From Candidatus Korobacter versatilis (GTDB lineage Bacteria > Acidobacteriota > Terriglobia > Terriglobales > Acidobacteriaceae): a stretch of 64,000 nucleotides of DNA. The stretch is from the NCBI GenBank assembly GCA_016185395.1, contig JACPNR010000013.1, positions 62,001 through 126,000 of the forward strand, given 5' to 3'. Shown here in pieces: positions 1-8,632 of the stretch. The notes under the pieces were generated by a model, which searched no databases, was not told where the DNA came from, and saw only the letters and a list, made by a program, of their open reading frames with translations. The position numbers and the translations under genes are program-made. Each line of letters opens with the position of its first letter. Position 1 is the first letter of the stretch.

Positions 1-2038
1 CAACCGCAGGTTGAAGTCCGGCTGCCACCGGCCGGGCTTTGAGGAACACTTCCGCATGCTCCGCTGTGATGGTCGCGTCCGCACCCCGCATCACTACGCC
101 GCCCTCGAACTTCGCCTGCCGTGTCTGGTCGGAGTAGGTCAGCTTCCGCGCCGTCACGTTCACCGGCGTCATCCTGCCGGTCTTATCTGCCTGCACGAAC
201 ACCGTCGAGACCGGCTGAGTGGCGCCCCCTTGGGCGAGCAGCGTCCGCTTCTCGCGGTCAAAGTCGATGGTGGGCGCCTGCACGATGTTCGCGCCCTGCC
301 ACAGCCGGGCGCCGCCCGAGTAGCGCGCCTGCCCGCTCTTCTTCGCGGACATCGCCGGCGCCGTCGCATGCAGCGGATCGGCCGACGAGAACATCGCCCC
401 CGGCTGAGCGTTCGTCTGCTGGTACGTCGTCTTCACTTCGCCCTCGGCCGCCATGTCGCCCGTCACCCTATTGAGACGGACCGTGTTCGCCGTCAGCTCC
501 AGATTTGTGTCGGTGACGCGTGGCGATCCCGACGCCGCGATGGTGCTGTCGGCCACGTTGTAGCGCGCCTTCTGCGCCGTCGCCGTCCGCGTCCCTTCCA
601 CGTAGCGGAAGTCACCCGCCTGGGTGATGCCCGATATCCCGCCGCCGCTCGCGCCGCTGCCGAACGTCACGTCCAGTTCGCGGCTCGTGGTGACGCGCTC
701 CGGCTGGCCCTGTGTCTTAGAGACGATGCGCGCCTCCGGCTCGCCGTGCAGCGACCGCATGCGGTTATCCTTGCCGAACTGCGCTTCGAACTTCCCCGCC
801 GTGATCACCGTCTCGCCGCTCCCACTAAGGGTGGGGGCCGGCGACACGCTGGCCCGTCGGCTGCCCTGATCGCCGTGGACCACGATCTCCGCCTTCCCTT
901 GCGTCACCGCGCTGGCGATGTACTTCCCTTCCGCCACGCGCATCTCCATGCCGTCCGCCGCGATCTCCGTCGCCTGCGCGGACGTCGATGTCCCGCGCTG
1001 CGCCAGCCGCACGCCCCCGATCGCGTGCACTACCTGCGCTACGTTGCGTCCCGCAAAATCCACCGTCACGCGTCCCGCGGTGCCGTTCATCGGCGACTTG
1101 CCGCCGCTCTCGAGCTGCACGCCGCCGGTCAGCGCCGCCGTCTTCAACGTGTCCGCCGCCTCGTTCATCTGGAACGTCGCCTGCGGCGCGCGCGCCTCCA
1201 CCGGCGTCTCGCCCTCGGCGTGTAGACGGACGTTCCCGCTCGCCACCATGTGGTCGATCTTGTTGTCGTCGCGGATGTACACCGTCAGCTTGTCGGCGTC
1301 AAAGTTCCCGCCGCCCGCGCGCTCCACCTTCACGTGGTCGAGCACCGCCTGCCGCGGAACGTCGCCGGTGATCACTCCGTGCGCCGCTTGAATGTTCGCC
1401 GGATCCTGCCCCGTCGTCTTGATGCGTATGTCCGACGCGATGGTCAACAGGTTCTGCTTCGCGTCGTAGCTCGCGCCCTTCGCCGTCCCGCTCGCCTGCG
1501 GCACGCGAAACTCGATGCGCTGGTCGGTCGTCGCCACACCGGTGTTGCGGTTGAACACCAGCCCGCTGGTCAGCACATGGATCGGGTTCTTCAGTTCCTG
1601 CGGCGGCGCCTGGTCCGGCTTCACCGGCCCGGCCGCGTTCGATTCCAAATCGATGTGCACTTCGCCTTCGGCGCGCACCTCACCGGTGCCCGGGTCGTAG
1701 CTGAACTTGCGTCCGTATATCTGGTCGAAGCGGTTCGCCTCGCGCCCGTAGATGACGATGCTGACCTCGTCCAGCTCCGCGCGCCCGCCCTGCTTGTACG
1801 TCATCGCGTTCGACGCGCGCACCGTGAACAGCGTCCGCCCGCCCTCCGACTTCGAGATCGTCCAGCCCTGCGCGCTCTGCTGCACGTCCACGCCCAGCTT
1901 CTTCCCCGCGGACCTCGCCGCCTGCGTGATCGTCCACGCGCGGATCTTGTTGTAGCCATAGAACGCGGCCACGACGAGCGCGAGGAACACCGCGCCCAGC
2001 GCAAACCACTTCCGCAATCGCCGTGGATCGAAAGCCAT
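1..2038 (-). CDS. lptC: LPS-export LptC/LptA (OstA)-like protein, 3' end beyond window
   Basis: The minus strand is open from an ATG at 2038 to the left edge, about 679 codons with no stop, so the gene is partial. The product starts MAFDPRRLRKW, followed by a single membrane segment (about residues 12-27). It then shows the repeated beta-strand style of LptC/OstA proteins, with phrases such as GEVRAEGEVHIDLE and VTGDMAAEGEVKTTYQQ. By family knowledge such proteins sit in the inner membrane/periplasm and pass LPS from LptBFG towards LptD. LptC alone is about 190 residues and LptA about 180. The visible length therefore suggests an LptC domain followed by several OstA units in one chain. There is no Shine-Dalgarno; a TAAGAT -10-like box lies six bases upstream of the ATG. 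Confidence 0.85.
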   Translation of the reverse strand, partial: MAFDPRRLRKWFALGAVFLALVVAAFYGYNKIRAWTITQAARSAGKKLGVDVQQSAQGWTISKSEGGRTLFTVRASNAMTYKQGGRAELDEVSIVIYGREANRFDQIYGRKFSYDPGTGEVRAEGEVHIDLESNAAGPVKPDQAPPQELKNPIHVLTSGLVFNRNTGVATTDQRIEFRVPQASGTAKGASYDAKQNLLTIASDIRIKTTGQDPANIQAAHGVITGDVPRQAVLDHVKVERAGGGNFDADKLTVYIRDDNKIDHMVASGNVRLHAEGETPVEARAPQATFQMNEAADTLKTAALTGGVQLESGGKSPMNGTAGRVTVDFAGRNVAQVVHAIGGVRLAQRGTSTSAQATEIAADGMEMRVAEGKYIASAVTQGKAEIVVHGDQGSRRASVSPAPTLSGSGETVITAGKFEAQFGKDNRMRSLHGEPEARIVSKTQGQPERVTTSRELDVTFGSGASGGGISGITQAGDFRYVEGTRTATAQKARYNVADSTIAASGSPRVTDTNLELTANTVRLNRVTGDMAAEGEVKTTYQQTNAQPGAMFSSADPLHATAPAMSAKKSGQARYSGGARLWQGANIVQAPTIDFDREKRTLLAQGGATQPVSTVFVQADKTGRMTPVNVTARKLTYSDQTRQAKFEGGVVMRGADATITAEHAEVFLKARPVAAGLQPAV

Positions 2039-2050
2039 GGCTCAATCTTA
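2039..2050 (-). promoter_or_regulatory. Candidate leaderless -10 box before lptC
   Basis: On the minus strand TAAGAT (2050-2045) is followed by six bases and then the ATG at 2038. No Shine-Dalgarno is present, so transcription would start at or next to the start codon. Confidence 0.45.
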
Positions 2051-2095
2051 CGCCAGCAGGAAATGCAGACAGGAGACGACCCCGCCGGCGCTGCC

Positions 2096-2127
2096 GACCG
2101 AAGACTGCAGACCGAAGACTGAAGACC
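2096..2127. repeat. Heptad tandem array, GACYGAA type
   Basis: Four and a half copies with a period of seven: GACCGAA, GACTGCA, GACCGAA, GACTGAA, GACC. It lies 22 bases beyond the recJ stop codon. Confidence 0.85.
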
Positions 2128-2148
2128 TTCCTCCGCGTCCTCCTGTCG

Positions 2149-3888
2149 TTATTCAGCGACAGCGGAATGCTTTCGCAGGTCGCACAGCGTCAACTGCAAC
2201 CCGCCGAAGTCCGGATGCGCGTTCTCATCCAGCTTGCACGCGAACTCGACCGCGTCGCCCGCCTTCAGCTCATGCGATGCCATCAGCTCGGCCATGCGCC
2301 ACCCCAGCAGGTCGAGCGCGCGCGAGCCGCCATCGGCCACCACGCGCAGTTTGAGGTGCTTCTCCTTCAGGATCTTCGGCGGCACGGCGATGCGCGCGTC
2401 GCGCACCGCGAACACCGGCTCGCGGTTCCCCATGCCGAAGGGCTCGAGCTGCTGCACGGCCTCGAGCAGCGCCGGCGTGATGTCTTTGAACTCGAGTTCG
2501 GAATCCACCAGCAGCGCGGGCTCGAAGTCCGCCAGGGTCAGCTTCGTCCGCGCGTATGCATCCAGCCGCGCGCGCAGTTCCGGGACGCGCTCGCTCGGCA
2601 GCGCGAATCCGACCGCGTGCGCGTGCCCGCCGAAACGGTCGAAGAGCTCCGGCGATGCCTCCAGCGCGTCCAGCAGATGGAACGCCGGGATGGACCTGCC
2701 CGACCCGTGCGCCTCGCCCGCGATCTTCGCGACCACCAGCGCCGGCCGGTTGAACCTTTCCACCACCCTGGTCGCGGCGATACCGATCACCCCGCGATGC
2801 CAGTCGTCGCCATCCACCACGATGCAGAACGATTCCCGCAGCATGGCGTCGCCTTCGATGCGCTCGTGGATGGCAGCGATGATGCGCGCCTCTTCCTGCT
2901 GCCGGTCGGAGTTCAGCTTGTTCAGCTTCTCCGCGAGCTCCTTCGCGCGCGCTTCATCGCGCACGGAAAACAATTCAATCACGTCGCGCGCCACGTCCAT
3001 GCGTCCGGCGGCGTTGAGGCGCGGCGCGATGCGGAACGCGATGTCCGCCGCCGTCAGCGGCTTCTTCCTCGGGTCGAGTTGTGCGCACGCGATGAGCGCC
3101 CGCAGTCCCGGGTTCGCCTGCGTCCGCAGGCCCTCGAGACCGAGCTTCGCGAAGACGCGGTTCTCGCCCTGCAGCGGGACAGCGTCCGCCACCGTCGCGA
3201 TCGCCACCATCTTCAGGAAAGAGAGCTCGAGCTTGCGGCGCTCGGCAGCGTCTTTCCTTTTCTCCAGCAGCGCCTGCACCAGCTTGAACGCCACGCCCGC
3301 TCCGCACAGCGACTTGCACGGATACTCGCACCCCGGCTGGTTCGGATTCAGCACCGCATGCGCTTTGGGAACCAGTCCCTGCGCCGACTCCGGCAAGTGA
3401 TGGTCGGTCACGATCAGATCGATGCCCAGCCGCGCCGCCGTCTCCGCCGCGTCGAACGCGCGGATGCCCGTGTCCACGCTGATGATCAGCCGCACGCCCT
3501 CGGCGCCCGCACGCTCGATCACGTCGTCCTTCATCCCGTAGCCTTCGCGAATGCGATGCGGCACGTGATACTCCGCCGCGCCGCCGCACAGCTCGATGCC
3601 TGTCTTCAGGATGACGACCGCCGTCGTCCCGTCCACGTCGTAGTCGCCGTAGATGAGTATCTTTTCTTTGCGCTCGATGGCCGCAAGCAGGCGCTCCACG
3701 GCGCGGGTCATCCCCGCCATCAGGTAAGGCGAGTGCAGGTCCTCTAATTTGGGATGAAGGAATGCCGCGGCCGCTTCCGGCGTCTCCACGCCGCGCTGCG
3801 CCAGCAACCGCGCGACGACTGGTCGGACATTTGCGGAGGCCAGCCGGGAAACAACCGCCGAGTCGAAGGGACGCACCGTCCAGCGCAC
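2149..3888 (-). CDS. recJ: Single-stranded-DNA-specific exonuclease RecJ
   Basis: This 579-residue protein degrades single-stranded DNA 5' to 3' in recombination and repair. The DHH-family signature is visible: GDYDVDGTTA at about residues 81-90 and TDHH at about 161-164 supply metal-binding aspartates and histidines. A DHHA1-type region with APRLNAAGRMD follows, and the C-terminal third matches the RecJ OB region. Length is normal for the family (about 560-580). The start is a GTG at 3888, two bases after the stop of the upstream small gene, so the two are probably cotranscribed. Confidence 0.96.
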   Translation of the reverse strand: MRWTVRPFDSAVVSRLASANVRPVVARLLAQRGVETPEAAAAFLHPKLEDLHSPYLMAGMTRAVERLLAAIERKEKILIYGDYDVDGTTAVVILKTGIELCGGAAEYHVPHRIREGYGMKDDVIERAGAEGVRLIISVDTGIRAFDAAETAARLGIDLIVTDHHLPESAQGLVPKAHAVLNPNQPGCEYPCKSLCGAGVAFKLVQALLEKRKDAAERRKLELSFLKMVAIATVADAVPLQGENRVFAKLGLEGLRTQANPGLRALIACAQLDPRKKPLTAADIAFRIAPRLNAAGRMDVARDVIELFSVRDEARAKELAEKLNKLNSDRQQEEARIIAAIHERIEGDAMLRESFCIVVDGDDWHRGVIGIAATRVVERFNRPALVVAKIAGEAHGSGRSIPAFHLLDALEASPELFDRFGGHAHAVGFALPSERVPELRARLDAYARTKLTLADFEPALLVDSELEFKDITPALLEAVQQLEPFGMGNREPVFAVRDARIAVPPKILKEKHLKLRVVADGGSRALDLLGWRMAELMASHELKAGDAVEFACKLDENAHPDFGGLQLTLCDLRKHSAVAE

Positions 3889-3890
3889 GC

Positions 3891-4355
3891 TCAGTGCTCT
3901 TCGTCTTCGTCGTGTTCGTCAATCACCAGGCCGCCCATGCCCTCGGCCACGTCCAGCAGCCGCTGGTAGCGCTCGTACCACTCCGTCGAAAGCTCGTACA
4001 GGAACATCACGCCCTGGAACGGCCAGCCGAGTTGCACGAACCCCGTCTTGCCGACGTATGTCTTCAGAAACTGCGCGTCTTCAATGTCGTCGTCTTCGGG
4101 GAAGGTCGCGTTCTTCAGCCGCGTGATGAGCGTGTCCAGGTCGGTGCGCGAGAGCGTGACCTCGTTCATGGTGAGGAAGGGCGCGGCCGCCGCCTTCGCC
4201 AGCTCCACGAAATCCTTCCACTCGTCGCCATGCTCAGGTTGCCGCCACATCACGCTGTCGATCTCTTCCGTGACGTAGCCGTGGAAACGCTTCATGCCGT
4301 GGCCTTCGATGAAGGCCACCATGTCGTCTTTTACCGTGCTGAGGTCGTCTTGCAT
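3891..4355 (-). CDS. Conserved hypothetical acidic protein upstream of recJ
   Basis: A 154-residue soluble protein that I do not recognise. It has no signal peptide or membrane segment. It is rich in acidic residues and ends in a run of Asp/Glu (IDEHDEDEEH). The tryptophan/aromatic-rich middle (VMWRQPEHGDEW, YELSTEWYERYQ) suggests a compact helical fold. The stop codon lies two bases before the recJ start, so it is the leading gene of a recJ transcript. A TATTTT box lies 14 bases upstream of its ATG. A role linked to recJ is inference from position only. Confidence 0.7.
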   Translation of the reverse strand: MQDDLSTVKDDMVAFIEGHGMKRFHGYVTEEIDSVMWRQPEHGDEWKDFVELAKAAAAPFLTMNEVTLSRTDLDTLITRLKNATFPEDDDIEDAQFLKTYVGKTGFVQLGWPFQGVMFLYELSTEWYERYQRLLDVAEGMGGLVIDEHDEDEEH

Positions 4356-4433
4356 AGGCGGGGATGCGGAAAATATCAGCGAACTCGGCTAAACCTACCA
4401 CAAACTTCCGCGCCAGCGCACTTCCCCGAACCA

Positions 4434-4516
4434 GATTGTCGTCCGGAGCGCCCGCCGCGGCGGGCGCGAGGGATCTATGCGTTTTCCCTCCGCGTCCTCG
4501 GCGGCCTCGGCGGTTT
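4434..4516. repeat. Dispersed palindromic repeat plus CTCGGCGG repeat
   Basis: GATTGTCGTCCGGAGCGC is followed by the palindrome CCCGCCGCGGCGGG and GAGGGATCTATGCG, a member of the TGTCATYCYGAG...GGATCT family seen at many spacers here. Next come octamer-like units (CCTCGGCGG twice). It fills most of the gap between two divergent genes. Confidence 0.7.
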
Positions 4517-4568
4517 TCATTCCGCCGTGTTATCCTAAAAAGTTAGCAGTCCATCAACGACGCAAACC

Positions 4569-4847
4569 ATGCTCTTCTCCAAGGAATACGTGGCCTACCT
4601 CGGCCGCGAACTCACCAAAAAGCTCATCGCGGGCGAACAGATCGCCACCGGCGACGTGCCCGGCACGACCGCGCGCGTGCAGCAGGCGCTGCTCGAAGAG
4701 CTCTCCGTCGAGGACCGCATCAACGACGAAGTCCGCGTCATCCTCGAGCAGTACCAGGACGAGATGAACCGCTCCGGCGCCAGCTACCAGGAGATGTTCA
4801 AGAAGGTGAAAGCCGAGCTGGTCAAGAAATACAAGGCGGTCATCTGA
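4569..4847 (+). CDS. DUF507 family protein, first copy
   Basis: A 92-residue helical protein matching the DUF507 family by its overall pattern (MLFSKEYVAYLGRELTKKL start, RINDEVRVILEQY, lysine-rich end KAELVKKYKAVI). The function of DUF507 is not established. It is charged throughout and has no signal peptide. The next gene, 32 bases downstream on the same strand, is a second DUF507 member, so the two probably form an operon and their products may pair. There is no clear Shine-Dalgarno; a TATCCT box lies about 35 bases upstream. Confidence 0.85.
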   Translation: MLFSKEYVAYLGRELTKKLIAGEQIATGDVPGTTARVQQALLEELSVEDRINDEVRVILEQYQDEMNRSGASYQEMFKKVKAELVKKYKAVI

Positions 4848-4872
4848 CGGTTTGCGAATGACCGTTTGCGAA
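4845..4872. repeat. 14-base direct repeat starting at a stop codon
   Basis: TGACGGTTTGCGAA and TGACCGTTTGCGAA stand in tandem. The first begins with the TGA stop of the upstream DUF507 gene. The period of 14 is twice the heptad period of the other spacer arrays. Confidence 0.8.
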
Positions 4873-4879
4873 TAGAGCG

Positions 4880-5191
4880 ATGCGCATAGACGATACCAAG
4901 ATCGAGAACACCGGCATCCGCATCTCGCGCGACAAGCTCAACGTCTGCGCCCGCGCCGTCGCCGACGCCCTCAAGCAACTCGACGAGGTCGAGTTCATCG
5001 AGGACCCCAACACCATCCGCCAGCAGACCCGCACCTATCTCGAGGAACTCCTGCGCCACGAATCGCAGATCGACAAGGCCGCCCGCGCCAAGATCGAGAG
5101 CCAGAAGCGCACCATCGCCGAAGGCACCCAGGAGTGGGACATCCTCTACCGCAAGTACTACCAGGACGAAGTCAAAAAGCTCGGCATCTAG
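4880..5191 (+). CDS. DUF507 family protein, second copy
   Basis: A 103-residue helical, highly charged protein that also fits DUF507 (IRISRDKLNVCARAVADAL, then LEELLRHESQIDKAARAKI, ending YYQDEVKKLGI). The two neighbours share the LxxELxxxE helical layout and a lysine-rich C-terminus, so they look like diverged paralogues. The ATG follows the 14-base repeat after the first copy. No biochemical role can be assigned. Tandem DUF507 pairs as a conserved unit are my inference from this locus. Confidence 0.85.
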   Translation: MRIDDTKIENTGIRISRDKLNVCARAVADALKQLDEVEFIEDPNTIRQQTRTYLEELLRHESQIDKAARAKIESQKRTIAEGTQEWDILYRKYYQDEVKKLGI

Positions 5192-5194
5192 GAC

Positions 5195-5229
5195 CAGTCT
5201 CCAGACTTCAGTCTTCAGTCTTCAGTCTT
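5195..5229. repeat. Heptad tandem array, CAGTCTT type
   Basis: Five units: CAGTCTC, CAGACTT, CAGTCTT, CAGTCTT, CAGTCTT. It begins four bases after the stop of the second DUF507 gene. The unit is the reverse complement of the AAGACTG units at 2096 and 11242. Confidence 0.88.
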
Positions 5230-5354
5230 CCGCTTCAGATCCCAGCAGGATCACCGAACCAGTCAGCCTGCAGCTTTGGCCAACTCCCTCCACCCGAGCG
5301 GAGCGCGTCCGCGCTGAGTCGAACAATCCCTACTCGCCGGATCCGCCGTGAGAC

Positions 5355-5388
5355 AAAGAAAAGGGCGCGCCGTTTTCACGGCGCGCCT
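5355..5388 (-). terminator. Intrinsic terminator of the phosphoesterase gene
   Basis: A perfect 10-base stem (GGCGCGCCGT/ACGGCGCGCC, 5364-5387) with a four-base loop. On the minus strand it is followed by CTTTTCTTTG, a U-rich tail. It lies 37 bases after the stop at 5425. Confidence 0.85.
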
Positions 5389-5391
5389 AGC

Positions 5392-5421
5392 TGAAGTCTG
5401 ACGGCTGCGGACTGCAGACTG
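5392..5421. repeat. Heptad tandem array, TGMRGAC type
   Basis: Units TGAAGTC, TGACGGC, TGCGGAC, TGCAGAC lie between the terminator stem and the phosphoesterase stop codon, with period seven. Confidence 0.75.
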
Positions 5422-5424
5422 CCC

Positions 5425-7263
5425 TCAGAACCCCGGCGCCTTCTCCTTCGTCTTGTCGCAGACCAGCGAAGTCGGCTGCGCCGGCAGCGCAGGAATACCC
5501 AGCCGCGGCGGGCTCAAGAAGTCGAACATCTCCGTCATGTCGTCCTGCGCCGAGACGCGCGCCGTCAGCGGCGTCAATCCGAAGCGCACCGAGATCAGTT
5601 TCAGGATGGCGGTACTGTCCCGCACCACGTGCGAAACGATGTGCGGCTTCACCCACGGACTCACCACGATCAGCGGCACGCGGAAGCCGGTCCGGTCGAA
5701 GTCCGCCTTGATGTCCGTCGACCGCCACATCGGAGCGATGCCGTCCGGCTTGACCGCCGGCTGCGGCGCCACGTGGTCGTAGAAGCCGCCGCCCTCGTCG
5801 AACGTCAGGATGAACACGCTCGAGCTCCACGCCGAACTCGCCTGCAGCGCGTCGATGAGCTTCTTCGTGTTCGCCGCGCCCTTCTGCAGGTTCTGCGTCG
5901 GATGCTCATCCAAGTTCAGTTGCGACGCCCGCTCGATGAACACCACCGCGGGCAGCGTGCCGTTCTGCAGGTCGGTGTAGTACTGCGCGATGTTCACGAC
6001 CTTGTTCTGCTGCGTGCTCCAGTCAGCCCAATCGGCGAGGAAGACGCTCGAGTCCTGGTAGTAATACTTCCAGCTCACGCCCTTCTCGCTCAGCTCGCGG
6101 AAGATCGTCTTCGGTGTCCAACCACCGGCCGGCGCCGGGTCCGGACGGATGTGCCCAAAGCTCGTTCCCGCGAACAGGTACATGCGGTTCGGGACGGTCG
6201 GCGCCATGATGCTCGAGAACCAGCGGTCGCTCGTGCCGTACTGCCAGGCCAGCTCGTAGTAATACGGCAGGTCGTTCCAGTCGTAGTAACCCATGGCGCG
6301 CGTGCCTTGGGGATCGATCGACGACGGGATCGACCCGCTCGCTTTCATGAAGTAATCATTCGCGCCGTTGTGATACGAGAAGTTGCTCTCGTTCCATCCC
6401 GGGCTCAGGTTCTCGTGGCACGCCGTGGTCAAGTGATACGGCGAGACGAACCGTCCATCGTTGTAATCGGGCAGCGAAGCGTTCAGCGGCAGCGCGTCGA
6501 ACGAATCGTTGTTGCCCTTGTTCGCGCGGTACGTCCCCATCCGCCCAAAGTACTGGTCGAACGGCCGGTTCTCCTGCATGTAGAAGATGATGTGCTTGAT
6601 GTTGGTGAGGTCGCCGCCGCCCCCGCCCGACCCGACCGTGATGTTCTCCGTCGTCTTGAACACCTGGTTCGCCGCGTTGACCGCCTGCACCGTGAGCTTG
6701 TGCGTGCCGGCCGTCATCGCCAGCGAGGTATCGATCGCGGGCGCGTTCACCTCGTACTTCTTCAACCCGTCCACGTAGATCTGCATCACCGTAACGGCGC
6801 TGCTCGAGGACCTCGAGGTCGCCACAACGCGCACCGGCGAGGCCACCGTAGCGCCACTCGTGGGCTCGCAGATCGCCACACCAGGATCGGTCGCCGGCGA
6901 GCACGGCGGCGGCGCGCCGCTTCCCACCGTGATGTTGATCGTTTTGTTGAAGAACACTCCGGCCTGGTTCTTGCCCTGCACCGTCAGGCGGTGCGCGCCG
7001 TCGGTCATCGCCAGCGTCGTGTCCACCGAGCTGCCGTTCACTTCATAGACTTTGGTGCGGTCGAGATAGACCTGCATCACCTGCACCGGTGACGTGGAAT
7101 TCGACCCCGCCACGATGCGCACCGGCGAAGTCACGGTGGCGTCGGCTGGCTGGCAGATGGTCACCGACGGGTCGGTCTGGTCGAGCGTGCATTGCGCCGC
7201 GGCAAGACTCGCCGGCAGCAGGAACAGGACTATCGCAACGGAGCATAGAAGAAGAGGACGCAT
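5425..7263 (-). CDS. Secreted phosphoesterase (phospholipase C-like) with two N-terminal Ig-like repeats
   Basis: This 612-residue protein starts at the ATG at 7263 with a clear signal peptide (MRPLLLCSVAIVLFLLPASLAAAQ). Two near-identical ~95-residue beta-rich repeats follow. Each begins with Cys-x-x-x-x-TDP and holds SPVR(I/V)VA, VMQ(V/I)Y(L/V)D and a closing NITVGSG. From about residue 215, NIKHIIFYMQENRPFDQYFG marks the PF04185 phosphoesterase/phospholipase C family. Later family landmarks are TFDEGGGFYDHV and RVPLIVVSPWVKPHIVSH. Family members hydrolyse phospholipids or phosphomonoesters outside the cell. The start was chosen for the signal peptide and a purine-rich GGTAGGGG upstream. 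The substrate cannot be told from the sequence. Confidence 0.9.
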   Translation of the reverse strand: MRPLLLCSVAIVLFLLPASLAAAQCTLDQTDPSVTICQPADATVTSPVRIVAGSNSTSPVQVMQVYLDRTKVYEVNGSSVDTTLAMTDGAHRLTVQGKNQAGVFFNKTINITVGSGAPPPCSPATDPGVAICEPTSGATVASPVRVVATSRSSSSAVTVMQIYVDGLKKYEVNAPAIDTSLAMTAGTHKLTVQAVNAANQVFKTTENITVGSGGGGGDLTNIKHIIFYMQENRPFDQYFGRMGTYRANKGNNDSFDALPLNASLPDYNDGRFVSPYHLTTACHENLSPGWNESNFSYHNGANDYFMKASGSIPSSIDPQGTRAMGYYDWNDLPYYYELAWQYGTSDRWFSSIMAPTVPNRMYLFAGTSFGHIRPDPAPAGGWTPKTIFRELSEKGVSWKYYYQDSSVFLADWADWSTQQNKVVNIAQYYTDLQNGTLPAVVFIERASQLNLDEHPTQNLQKGAANTKKLIDALQASSAWSSSVFILTFDEGGGFYDHVAPQPAVKPDGIAPMWRSTDIKADFDRTGFRVPLIVVSPWVKPHIVSHVVRDSTAILKLISVRFGLTPLTARVSAQDDMTEMFDFLSPPRLGIPALPAQPTSLVCDKTKEKAPGF

Positions 7264-7436
7264 GACTGGGCCCCTACCGCGCGTATTTAGTATGTAGTTA
7301 CGATGCGCCGCCCCCCCGCCAGTGCTGCCGCAGCTCGCCACCGGCAAGTGAAAATCCAGAGTTCCAGTCCAGAAACCCTGCCTGTGGGAAAGACTAAGGT
7401 CCTTCCTCTGCGTTCTCCGCGGTCGTTATCCCCGAT

Positions 7437-7449
7437 TAGAATCAAAGCG
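7437..7449 (+). promoter_or_regulatory. Candidate leaderless -10 box before queG
   Basis: TAGAAT (7437-7442) is followed by seven bases and then ATG. No Shine-Dalgarno is present. Confidence 0.45.
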
Positions 7450-8535
7450 ATGCTCGATCTCACCGCAGCCGCCCGCGACGCCGGATTCGATCGCTGCGGC
7501 GTCGCGTCCCTCGCCCAGCCCATGCCCGAGCTGGACTTCTTTCCCGGATGGCTCGACTCCGGCGCCGCCGGCGACATGCACTACCTTGCCTCGCGCGACG
7601 ACCAGGGACGCCTCAAGCGCGCCTCCATCCAGCAGACGTTCCCCTGGGCGAAGTCCGCCGTCGTCTGCGCTCTCGACTACAACACCCCGCAGCCCTACTC
7701 GACCGAATGCACCGACAGCCAACGCGGCTGGATCTCCCGCTACGCCTGGTTCCCGAACACCGACTATCACCAGGCCGTGATGTCGCGCCTCGAGCGTCTC
7801 GAATCCGCCATCATCGCCGCTCATCCCCCCGCCGTTCACGCGAACGTCCAGACCCGCCGCTACGTGGACACCGGCCCGCTCCTCGAGCGCGTTCTCGCCA
7901 AGTACGCCGGCCTCGGATGGCTCGCCAAGAACACCTGCGTCATCAGCGAGGAACTCGGCTCATGGATCTTCCTCGGCGTCATCCTGGCCTCGCTCGACCT
8001 CAGCTCCGCCACCCCCGCGCCGCCCGCCGCCGACCGCTGCGGCGCCTGCACCGCCTGCCTCGACGCTTGCCCCACCCACGCCTTCCCCGCGCCCTACCAG
8101 CTCGACGCCTCGCGCTGCATCTCCTATCTCACCATCGAGAAGCGCGGCGACATTCCCGAAGACCTGCGCGCCGGCATCGGCAACAACGTCTTCGGTTGCG
8201 ACATCTGCCAGGACGTCTGCCCCTGGAACTCCACCGAGGTCCGCCACAAGAAATCCCGCACCCAGACCCGTGCGCCCGAGTTCGTCCCCGCCCGTGAACT
8301 CGTCAACCCGCCGCTCGCCTGGCTGGCGGAAATGTCGCGCGAAGACTTCCAAAAGCACTTCCGTCATTCCCCCATCAAGCGCGCCAAGTATTCCGGGCTG
8401 CGCCGCAACGCCGTCGTCGCCATCGGCAACAGCAACGACCGCACCTTCTTGCCCCTCCTCGAACGCCTCACGCAAGACGACGACCCCGTCGTCGCCCGGC
8501 ACGCCAAGTGGTCGCTCGAAAGCATGTCAAAGTAG
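7450..8535 (+). CDS. queG: Epoxyqueuosine reductase QueG
   Basis: A 361-residue protein for the last step of queuosine tRNA modification: reduction of epoxyqueuosine to queuosine, using cobalamin and two [4Fe-4S] clusters. Two ferredoxin-type cysteine clusters are visible (CGACTACLDACPTHAF and CDICQDVCPWN). The N-terminal catalytic part contains RYVDTGPLLER and GLGWLAKN. A C-terminal HEAT-like segment (RNAVVAIGNSND.. DPVVARHAKWSL) completes the usual domain order. Length is normal (350-380). The chosen ATG matches the family N-terminus; upstream in-frame codons fall in repeat-like spacer. Confidence 0.96.
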   Translation: MLDLTAAARDAGFDRCGVASLAQPMPELDFFPGWLDSGAAGDMHYLASRDDQGRLKRASIQQTFPWAKSAVVCALDYNTPQPYSTECTDSQRGWISRYAWFPNTDYHQAVMSRLERLESAIIAAHPPAVHANVQTRRYVDTGPLLERVLAKYAGLGWLAKNTCVISEELGSWIFLGVILASLDLSSATPAPPAADRCGACTACLDACPTHAFPAPYQLDASRCISYLTIEKRGDIPEDLRAGIGNNVFGCDICQDVCPWNSTEVRHKKSRTQTRAPEFVPARELVNPPLAWLAEMSREDFQKHFRHSPIKRAKYSGLRRNAVVAIGNSNDRTFLPLLERLTQDDDPVVARHAKWSLESMSK

Positions 8536-8632
8536 TCCGGTTTCCCTCCTCTCCTCCCTTCCTCCTGTCTTCATTTCGGCCCCCAACCAGCATCAACCCT
8601 GCATCTAACCGGGTGCTACCATGACTCTCGCC

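Noticed and set aside
11-1225. 404-codon plus-strand open frame at the left edge
   Set aside because: Antisense to the LptC/OstA gene, which has recognisable family sequence; the plus frame is Arg/His/Leu low-complexity.
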